The notes under the pieces were generated by a model. The model was not told the DNA's origin and searched no databases. It worked only from the letters and a program-made list of their open reading frames with translations. A stretch of 64,000 bases of DNA from Hawksworthiomyces lignivorus (lineage: Eukaryota; Ascomycota; Sordariomycetes; Ophiostomatales; Ophiostomataceae), in contig NTMA01000039.1 of NCBI GenBank assembly GCA_002917075.1, positions 310,001-374,000 on the forward strand. The letters are read 5' to 3'. How positions within the stretch are numbered: the stretch's first letter is position 1; each line of letters opens with the position of its first letter. This document shows, in pieces, positions 33,517 through 42,403 of this stretch. The position numbers were made by a program, and so were the translations under genes.

Positions 33517-36500
33517 TTAGCACAGCTCTGCCAAGAACTGGAAGATCAACACCCGCCCCGACGAACAACCAAGCGCGACGACAGATCCCGCGACGGCCGA
33601 ACACAGCGGTCGGTACTCTGACGGCAACCATAGTAGCTTCTCCGAATGCCAAGTAATCCACGCCATATCTGAACTGACGCCATAGCCCTGGTAATAGGGT
33701 TGCTGAGAAGATTGAGGAAGCATCGAGATCGAAGCGGTGTTCGGGGCTGATAACGGAAATAGATCAATGGAACCCCTATCAGTATGAAGACGAGAGTCCG
33801 TCTCGAACGATAGAGTAGTGACATAATCGCTATGGCCTTCGAGCGTCTGGCGGCATTGGCCTGTCGCCGCATCCCAGACCTTAACAGTCTTGTCCGTTGA
33901 AGCCGACGCTAGTAGTGAGCCGTCAGGCGAGAAGACGACGGCACTGACATAATCGCTATGGCCTTCGAGCGTCTGGCGGCACTGGCCTGTCGCCGTATCC
34001 CAGACCTTAACAGTCTTGTCCCATGAAGCCGACGCTAGCAGTGAGCCGTCAGGCGAGAAGACGACGGCACTGACAGGATGGCTATGGCCTTCGAGCGTCT
34101 GGCGGCACTGGCCTGTCGCCGTATCCCAGACCTTAACAGTCTCGTCCCATGAAGCCGACGCTAGCAGTGAGCCGTCAGGCGAGAAGACGACGGCATTGAC
34201 AGGATGGCTATGGCCTTCGAGCGTCTGGCGGCATTGGCCTGTCGCCGCATCCCAGACCTTAACAGTCTCGTCCCATGAAGCCGACGCTAGCAGTGAGCCG
34301 TCAGGCGAGAAGACGACGGCACTGACATAATCGTTATGGCCTTCGAACGTCTGACGGCACTGACCTGTCGCCGTATCCCAGACCTTAACAGTCTCGTCAT
34401 ATGAAGCCGACGCTAGCAGTGAGCCGTCAGGCGAGAAGACGACGGCATTGACAGGATGGCTATGGCCTTCGAGCGTCTGGCGGCATTGGCCTGTCGCCGC
34501 ATCCCAGACCTTAACAGTCTCGTCCGTTGAAGCCGACGCTAGCAGTAAGCCGTCAGGCGAGAAGACGACGGCATTGACAGAATCGCTATGGCCTTCGAGC
34601 GTCTGGCGGCACTGGCCTGTCGCCGTATCCCAGACCTTAACAGTCTTGTCATCTGAAGCCGACGCTAGTAGTGAGCCGTCAGGCGAGAAGACGACGGCAT
34701 TGACAGGATGGCTATGGCCTTCGAGCGTCTGGCGGCATTGGCCTGTCGCCGTATCCCAGACCTTAACAGTCTCGTCCGTTGAAGCCGACGCTAGTAGTAA
34801 GCCGTCAGGCGAGAAGACGACGGCATTGACAGAATGGTTATGGCCTTCGAGCGTCTGGCGGCACTGACCTGTCGCCGCATCCCAGACCTTAACAGTCTTG
34901 TCCGTTGAAGCCGACGCTAGCAGTGAGCCGTCAGGCGAGAAGACGACGGCTCTGACAGGATAGCTATGGCCTTCGAGCGTCTGGCGGCACTGGCCTGTCG
35001 CCGTATCCCAGACCTTAACAGTCTCGTCCNNNNNNNNNNNNNNNNNNNNNNNNNNNNNNNNNNNNNNNNNNNNNNNNNNNNNNNNNNNNNNNNNNNNNNN
35101 NNNNNNNNNNNNNNNNNNNNNNNNNNNNNNNNNNNNNNNAGTGAGCCGTCAGGCGAGAAGACGACGGCATTGACAGAATGGTTATGGCCTTCGAGCGTCT
35201 GGCGGCAAGGACTCCAATTGTCTTCCATGCCAGGCTTGGCTGCAATCCATTTTGGGATTTCGGATATATGACGGATCACACTACTCTCTGGTGCAAAGAT
35301 GATTGCGGAAGAATAAAGTTGCAGAGGCGTGTAATTGATGGGCGAGATGAAGCTGAGAATAAATCTACCTGCATCGTGGAGAAAGGCAGACATCGCGGCA
35401 TTTTCGGGCTAGTAGGCCAGTCAGTATACTTAGTAATCAGGGTTGTTTTCAAATCACCTACTTCTACAAGCGTCTGCAAGGTGCTAACCATTGCGATACT
35501 TTCGGCTATCTTCCCAACGAGGCTCAACGCTTCAAGCCAATGTAAGAAGTGGCATGTAAGGAAGTTGTGGATTGCGTCCCCGTCTCTGATATGCTCCTTA
35601 CTCTGTTCCAGATGAGATATCCAGTACCGGCAGGCGTATTGAATATGCACAGGTAGACATGTGTCTGCGTTGACTTCGATACGGGCTTTACCCGGCTTCT
35701 TCAAATTGCAGACATCTTTCCTGAGGTATGATTGTAGAAGCCGAATACAGTGTCTTGCAAGGTTCTCGTGGGTTTTCCTCTCGTCGATCCAGAACTCGTT
35801 CGTATCGCGCTTGGCGGGATCGGTGAGAAAGTCGCGAAAGGATAGGTGGAACGGTCTGATAGGAGAGTCTGCGCTAGATGGTACGTCGAGCACGGCATGA
35901 AGCCGATAGAGCGCACGGGTTACAGATACGGTAGAAATACCGAGAAGGTGCGAGAGAGACGAGGCCGAGAGGGGTTCGGTCAGGAGAACGATCGGGCCAA
36001 CGACTTGTCGGAATTCGTTCAGAAGGCGGATCTTGGTGGAGTCAGTTTTTCCAACAAGCAGTTGTTCAAGGACTGGGAGATACGTCGAGTCGAGCCTGTC
36101 AAGCTCCTCGGAACCGCCATCCCGGTAGTTGAGGACTTTGGTTAATTGGCTGGCCGGGTCGAGCCATTCCTTATCTTCGACGAAACGACAGACGGTTGCG
36201 GCAAAAATGAAAAGGGGGATGGCCATGCGCACTAACATTCGAATTATGTGGTCGCCAGGCCAATCTGGGAGAAGTTGCTGTTCGTCAAATACCTGACTGT
36301 TGTAGTCGTCTCTGATCTTTGCAAATTCATAATTCAAGAAGGCTGATATATCGTGTTCGATCACAGGCTCCGGAATCTGATGAAGCGCCACACCTTGGTA
36401 TTTGCCCCTTATGTTCCTAAAACCGAGTCGAATCGGCAGTTCAGGCCTGCTTGTGATGAAGACCTTGAGACGCACAGAGCTCAGATCCCTCGTTTGAGAG

Positions 36501-37771
36501 AAGAGATGAATAATGAGTTTGATATCGTCGTCACGATTACATTCGTCGAGAGCATCGACTACCACTGTGATCGTGGGGTCGTGGGAGCCATGGTGGACTT
36601 GACCGAGCGGCTGCAGAATAAGCTTTTCTAACTGCTCCCTAAAAGCTTTCGTAGCGATGGCAGGGTTGGAGTTGATGACGTCTCTGAGGAATGGTGCTAT
36701 CTGGGGCTTCTGCGAGACAAGTTGGACGGCAATCGTCGTAAAGAACAAAGCCGCATCCCCTCGATCACGTTCGCCTCTCTTGAAGAAAAAGCTAGCGCCA
36801 AGGACTCCCCGCTCGTTGAAACGAGCTGCCACGGTGCGGGAAATGGTGGATTTTCCCGTGCCCGCCGCGCCATTCAGCCAGAAGATACATTCGTCATGGG
36901 GATCGCCTGCCCATGCCTGTATGCGGTCGAGAAGATCGATGCGAGTATCGGGATGGCACCGTGCGTTGTGCTCCTGAGCGCGGGAGTCGAATGCGGCATC
37001 GCTTGCGGTTGGTATGGATGGGAGCTCGCCGTTTGCAGCTTTGTTGATCTCCTCTCGCAAACGCCTGAATGCGTTCTCTTCCCCCTCGCCGTAGATAAGC
37101 GGCATGTGAATGCCGAAGATGCCTAGTAGTGAGTACGCCTTGTCTTCTTTGAGTGTTGTGTCACGTTTTGCTATCCATGCCAGTCGCTCGGCGATACTGA
37201 AATCAGACAAAGGGCTGCCTTGAAGGGCTAGGAGGGGAATTCCCGTAATGTGGTGGATGTTTTGTTCTAGAGATTTCCTGTCCCCTAGGAGCACTCCCTC
37301 TTTGGAAAAGAATTGAACAGACACCGGAGCAATAAGCTCCTGAAGGGTCCATCCGCGAGTAAACCACTTGCTCTTCCGAAAAGCCGCTTCCCAGGCCAGC
37401 TTGCGTCGTTTGCCGTCGGCATCACGGACGGATGTTGAGACATCCTCGAGATAGACGTAACATTTGGCCGCACCACGGTACCAACGAAACATGGAGTTGA
37501 TAGCCTCCTGAAGCTCGGTATTGTCCGGTTTATTGATGCAACACGTGTCAACCCAAAAGTATCGCAGATTATCGCGCCGGGCCTGCTCTCCGCAAAACCG
37601 AATCTTGTGGTAGCCGAGCTTGTCCTTGCCAATGTCATCCATTAGATCTTTGAAGCTGACCTCTTCGGCACCCCAGGTGTGCGAAAGTATCGCATATGGG
37701 GGAGCATTGCCGCCAGGAGGGACCTTAGTCAGGCAGATCTCGCCCACGGTGTCACACTCCAGGAGGCGCAT
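33517..37771 (-). CDS. HNWD-type NLR: HET-NACHT-WD40 allorecognition receptor
   Basis: Exon 1 37771-35462 (770 codons), 53-bp intron (GTAGGT to TAG, phase 0), exon 2 35408-33517 interrupted by 110 N. The HET domain is at about residues 25-120 (AILSHTWGAEEV, WVDTCCINK, RGWTLQELIAP). The NACHT NTPase starts near residue 295 with P-loop GAAGTGKST and Walker B VVVDALDECN. The linker ends LQLYSSAIIFAPE. Beyond the gap the frame is open for 503 codons: nine complete 42-residue WD40 units of very high identity, then the family's C-terminal cap (YQGYGVSS..WITWHSE, LWLPSEYRP, VALGCSSGRVLIFQF). This is the architecture of Podospora het-d, het-e and het-r, where WD40 specificity recognises a partner and the HET domain triggers cell death. 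No stop or frameshift was seen outside the gap, so it is probably intact. Confidence 0.93.
33830..35206 (-). repeat. 126-bp WD40-coding tandem repeat array with assembly gap
   Basis: Nine complete 126-bp units lie between the gap and the C-terminal cap, plus partial units at each side of the gap. Units differ mainly at eight codon positions (9, 10, 11, 13, 22, 29, 31 and 38 counted from the Cys of CRQTLEGH). Observed alternatives are S/N, H/D/Y, P/S/Y, N/S/R, S/L, T/D/Y/W, E/K and T/A. Outside these positions the units are nearly identical, which indicates recent homogenisation. Confidence 0.92.
35030..35139. other. Assembly gap (110 N) inside the WD40 array
   Basis: All bases are N. From the repeat phase on each side the true missing length should be 18 bp plus a multiple of 126. 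110 fits neither that series nor the reading frame, so the gap size is nominal and the number of repeats is unknown. Confidence 0.95.
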
Positions 37772-39238
37772 TGTTCAGAGCAGATTTGAGATGTCTTCAT
37801 CTGTATGATCGCAGTAATGACGGGGTACTTTGGCTCGTTTCCTAGGCAGGTATGTTTCGCAAAGAGTGACTACGCTGTTGCTACTCACCTTCGCGATCTT
37901 TTGACCGGTCAGTTGTCAGCGTGTTAGTAGGGTCGAAAGGACGGGTGGAGGGAGGCGTAGATCGTTCTTGGCCGGAAGGTCGATCGAGGGGTGCTAGGAG
38001 GGCCAGCGGTCATTCGTCGGCGGAGAAGATGGAACTACCATACCGCTGCTAGTAATTATTATGAACATCACAATGGATGACCTGGGCGCCGTCTCCCAGC
38101 GTGTTGGGCGACATGCCACGGCCATCTATTTGCTGATATTGAGCGTCAGCCTGCGCGGTCCCCACCTAAGTCGACATGAGGCTGAGGCGGCGAAGCTCGC
38201 ACGCCTGGCGACGCATGCTACCGCTCAACATTGCAGAGTGCCTAGGCACTAAATATCTTGGCCAACCAGATTGAAGCATGCTAGGGACCTAAGGCACAAA
38301 TGACTGCAAGCATCATACAGTAGATAAATGGTTATACAGCAAGGCGTAGGGCACAGATTACGGTTAGATTCCGCAAGAAAAATATATTCTCTACAACTGC
38401 TCTAAAAACACATGCGGGCTACGAGGTGTAATATTCCGTAGGCTCCGGAGTGCAAAGTGTAAACAAAATTAAAACACACTGTGTCACCACCTGAAACTCT
38501 TTCAAAGAGTCTAAGTGATGACAGCGATTTCGCCCATAGCTATACAAACCAACAGACCTGGATAAAAAGGTTATCTAACCAAACCGCAACACCCATTTCG
38601 CCTTTTACAGTAGATACCCTCTAACTCAAGTCTCTCTTTAAATCTACGCATATATTTTGCATAAATGAAATTCATTCTCTAAGTTCTTTTTAAAATACTG
38701 CTTTGCTCATCTAGAGTTTGATTGTCCAGGTGTGTTCATACAAAGGCGAAGTAACACGTTTTTGGAATACAAGCCTAGTGCAGCCATAACAAGGCTTGCG
38801 TGGGGGTCCACCAGAATGTTTAAATTTTTGCTTGTTTTATTATCTTCTAATTTTATATTTCGATTCTAGGGGACTTGCCACACGGTTCCTAAGATCTGAT
38901 GTAGTCTATGTTACCATTCTTAATCCGTGGTGTCCTAGGACAGCGGTATAGGTTTAAACAAGTGGCCAGCTACTAACACAGGTTCTTGAGGAGGATTTCG
39001 TTGCCAACAATATTGATTATTATTGCCAAGAAGCCCTCAGAACAGCAGTGTGCTACGAGGTGACAGAAAGTGCGTGTGAACCATACCAAAAGAAACTACA
39101 CGGGTTCATGGGAGATCATTCTTACCTTTAATCGGTACCCCAGAACAACATGGCGTGTTAGTGTACTCACCAAAAAACTTGCTCATTCGCTTTATCAGCG
39201 CAGACATCTACGACTATGACCCCTTCTCTACGCCTTTA
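37772..39238. other. Intergenic, HNWD promoter and AT-rich DNA
   Basis: 1.47 kb. It contains the HNWD upstream region and, at 38982-39131, a 49-codon plus-strand frame preceded by intron-like CTACTAACACAG (see findings). A 63-codon frame at 38061-38252 shows no known features. Confidence 0.5.
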
Positions 39239-40129
39239 TCATTGGGCTTTGGCCTTTTTGCGCCGGCCTGGTAGCTCAAGCGGCTCGGGAGCAGGCCCTT
39301 GACTACGCGTGAGCATCCTGCGAGCGGGCACACTGGGGACCTGCGCTCTCTGAGTAGCATGCTTACTGCTGCGCAGCTGTCGCGAAGAAGTAGGAAGTGC
39401 TTTGTCTTTTGTTTTTGTCTTCCTGCGCCGCTGCGGTAGATCAGGTAAGACGGGAGCGGGACCCTGGCTACGGGTCAACATGCGCCTAGGAGCAGGCTGG
39501 CGGGGAGCAGACCGCCGGCCAGGTGCCGGCTTGGTTCGTACCTGCACCAACCGACGAGCGCTCCGCGAAAGCCCAGTCCTCGACGGTGTCCTGGTGTGCC
39601 GGGGGTTGCGATTCGGTGCAGTTTGGCGCGCCATGCGACGGGTCACCATGTGATGGACGGACTTATTGCGAATGGACTTGCCGCGAATGAACTTGCTGCG
39701 GGTGGACGTACCTTGAGCTGCTCGCGGTCTGGAAATCCCTACAATTGTGCCATGGGCCGCCTGCGCAGATGTATTGGCTGGAGGAGGTGCACCAGCTCGG
39801 GAACGAGAGCCAACAGGGGGGAGAGCGGCAGCCGGAGGAAGAGCACCAGCCGGGGCAAGGGCTCCAGCCGGGGCAAGGGCTCCAGCCGGCGGAGGTGCAT
39901 CAGCCAGCGGAGGCGCACCAGCCTGAGGAGGCGCACCAGCGTTAAATGCCACCCAGTCAATTTGGAACGCAATGGGGTCCATATTGTCTGGGTGTAGCGC
40001 AGCAAGATCATCAGGACCGAATAACGGGTCGTTGAGCATGTCAATAATATCTTGAGATAGATCAGCTGCAGATATAGGTGGCAGCTGTAGGCCAAGGAGT
40101 CCGCCTAGAATGTTGTTGTCACCAGCCAT
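39239..40129 (-). CDS. Unrecognised basic, Ala/Pro-rich low-complexity protein
   Basis: Single exon, 296 aa, starting at ATG 40129 (an in-frame TTG just upstream is ignored). Residues 1-65 are acidic and ordered-looking (DIIDMLNDPLFGPDDLAAL, then MDPIAFQIDWVAFNAG). Residues 68-115 are repeats of the type PAGALA/ PPAGA. The rest is Arg/Lys-rich, with MVTRRMARQ and two copies of an RRMLTRSQGPAP unit, each followed by LP.RRKK-type basic stretches that could act as nuclear localisation signals. I recognise no domain. An acidic head plus a basic tail would suit a chromatin- or DNA-associated protein, but this is only inference. It lies in the accessory block next to the HNWD gene. It could also be a decayed or lineage-specific gene. 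Confidence 0.5.
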   Translation of the reverse strand: MAGDNNILGGLLGLQLPPISAADLSQDIIDMLNDPLFGPDDLAALHPDNMDPIAFQIDWVAFNAGAPPQAGAPPLADAPPPAGALAPAGALAPAGALPPAAALPPVGSRSRAGAPPPANTSAQAAHGTIVGISRPRAAQGTSTRSKFIRGKSIRNKSVHHMVTRRMARQTAPNRNPRHTRTPSRTGLSRSARRLVQVRTKPAPGRRSAPRQPAPRRMLTRSQGPAPVLPDLPQRRRKTKTKDKALPTSSRQLRSSKHATQRAQVPSVPARRMLTRSQGPAPEPLELPGRRKKAKAQ

Positions 40130-41311
40130 AGCCAATTGATATTAACAATGACTGATGTGGCCTCGGAACGCGGCCTTGGTTAGGACGGGACTGCTGGTCC
40201 GCTATTCTCAAGTTTAGGGTGGAGAGCAAATATAGGCTGGTGAGAAGTGGTATCGAGGTTGGCTGCATAGGAGACAAAGACAGGCTTGCATTGTACCAAC
40301 CACGATGCTTTAAGTAGGCCTTCACGACCATGTATGAACAGGATCGAAACCTGGAGTCCAGTTGACCGTGTCGGGCATCGTATTTACTTCCATTATTTTG
40401 CTAATAGCTGCCTTGATTACTTTAGCAGAAATTATGCGGATGCACATTACAATGCGTTGTTTGTCCCTGTCGCTGAGAATTGAACACAATGTTTCTAGAA
40501 AGAAAGGACACAATAGTAAGTTTTGATTTTGAGCCCCTTTCTTTCATTGGATACTTTTTCCCAAACAAAGAAAACAAAATAACGGGGACGGCAAGGCAGA
40601 TAGTAAACGAAACGGAAGAAGGAAAAGGCCCCAGACAAGAGAAAAAACGGATGTGCCAGAAACAAACAAATGAACAAAAGCAGCGCATTAGAATAAGTCA
40701 AGAAAAAAAAAATCTGGTGTGTCTTATCGTTGACACAAATGGACAAAACTGGAAGAAAAACAGAAATAAGAGCTTAAAGTGATAGGATGAACGCAAAATA
40801 CAAGGCGCCTTTTCCCTTAACATGAGCTGGAATTCGACGAAACAATGCCCGGCCAGGCATGTAACACAACGACTGCTGCCTGAGTTTTGTTCACTCCGTC
40901 CAAATCTTTCCAAAAGCCAGGAGATGAGAGATGGCAAACCGAAGCCAAATATCCGGTATCAGCTGTCAGCTTCGACCGGCGGATTTGTAATGATGCGGCT
41001 ACCGCCTCGTCACGCTGGAAGATGACACAAGCTTCTGCTTTTCCCACTGCACCCCTCCTCGGGCTTACTTAAATGCCGTCCCAGTTTCCTGTTGCCGGCC
41101 TACTAGCAAGCTGGTCGTGTGCCGTGGGTTAGATGCAGCATTTCTCTCATCTGCAACAGCAGTGCCACAGAAGCGCCACAGGTCGCATTGCCGCACCTGT
41201 GCTCACAAGATTAAGCCATGAACCCATCCTCACTGACGACTAAAGCTAGAACATCCTCTCTTCCTCTTTCTCGCAACACAACAGCCCCTACAAGCATTGT
41301 ACGCTGCTTGT
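40130..41311. other. Intergenic
   Basis: 1.18 kb: upstream sequence of the basic protein gene and 3' flank of ras1. The purine-rich frame at 40480-40782 is compositional. No gene was seen. Confidence 0.5.
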
Positions 41312-42403
41312 TTACATAACGACACATTTGGAGCAGCAGCCGGCATCCTCATCATTGTCGCTGACTTCCAACTTATTGGCTGGTCCGCCGACATTGGATG
41401 TGCCGCTGCCAGTTGAGTAGCCTTGCATTTCGCGGTTGTACCGTCTAATTTCACGAACGATATCGTAGAAAGCCTTGTCGACGTTGATCCGTGACTTTGC
41501 TGATGTTTCGATGAACTTGCAGCCGAATGACCGTGCCAGCGCCTCGCCCTCTGTACCATCCAAGTCAGCTTCTTTGTGCCTTGCTAGATTTCTTCGTCTG
41601 CTAACACAAAAGTGCAAGTTCTTGATGGCTGACGGTCCACCTACCTTGCCGAGACACCTCACGCTCGGATGCCAAATCGCACTTGTTGCCCACCACAACC
41701 ATAGGGAAGTAGTCCTTGTCCTTGACTCTCAGGATTTGCTGCTGGAATGTGGTGATTTCCTCGAAACTTTGCCGCGACGTAATCGAGTAGACTAGTAGGA
41801 AGCCCTCGCCGGTCCGCATGTACTGTTCGCGCATTGCCGAGTATTCTTCTTGACCGGCAGTATCCAACACATCGAGCAGGGCAACCTCATCATCAATGAC
41901 ACACTGCTTGCGGTACGAGTCTAAGATAAATGCCCCGCGTTAGTATTTGTCGTTTTTATGTAAGTACGTGAAGAATTTGACCAGTCCCGGAGGAAGCAAC
42001 TCACCTTCGATTGTTGGGTCATATTCGTCAACGAAATGACTCTGGATGAGCTGGATGGTCAGGCACGACTTGCCTACACCACCACCGCCGACCACAACCA
42101 ACTTGTATTCCCGGAGAAACTAAATACAATCACACGAATTAGCCATCTGTTAACCCAGCATATCTTCTACCAAAATATCCCAAAAATCCTGCCTCAAGGC
42201 GGGATTGCTCGTTGACGCGCATGCGCGTGGAATGTGGATCAAGACAGAACGCGCCGGTGGCAGAGGTTCCCACACACCAGCAAGCCGAGGAGAAGCCAGT
42301 GCCAAGAAGAGAGAAAAGCTTTGAACAGCTTGCACCAAAAGGAAAGTAACTACGAGGCACACAAAACTGGTAAAAGATCATACTGTCGTACCTTGGACGC
42401 CAT
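41312..42403 (-). CDS. ras1: Ras small GTPase (fungal Ras1)
   Basis: Four exons: 42403-42392 (MASK only), 42119-42005, 41920-41645 and 41550-41312 (213 aa). All phases agree. The G-box motifs are present: GGGGVGKS, effector [24 protein letters not shown] and ETSAK. The C-terminus is CCSKCVVM, a CAAX box for farnesylation with upstream Cys for palmitoylation. The protein is nearly collinear with Neurospora NC-ras and other Ras1 proteins, membrane-anchored switches for cAMP/PKA and MAPK signalling in growth, polarity and conidiation. The linker before the CAAX box is the variable part. The first intron (272 bp) separates the first 12 coding bases. A polypurine block lies 0.8-1.1 kb upstream. 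Confidence 0.97.

Noticed and set aside
34016..34867. Plus-strand repetitive frames over the WD40 array
   Set aside because: Shadows of the 126-bp repeat (a multiple of 3, so any open frame recurs). The minus frame encodes canonical WD40 units and the HNWD C-terminal cap.
40320..40380. Possible tRNA T-arm (minus strand, TTTCGATC context)
   Set aside because: Stems do not pair over 5 bp and no A-box, anticodon arm or acceptor stem could be placed. No tRNA or rRNA gene is supported anywhere in the window.
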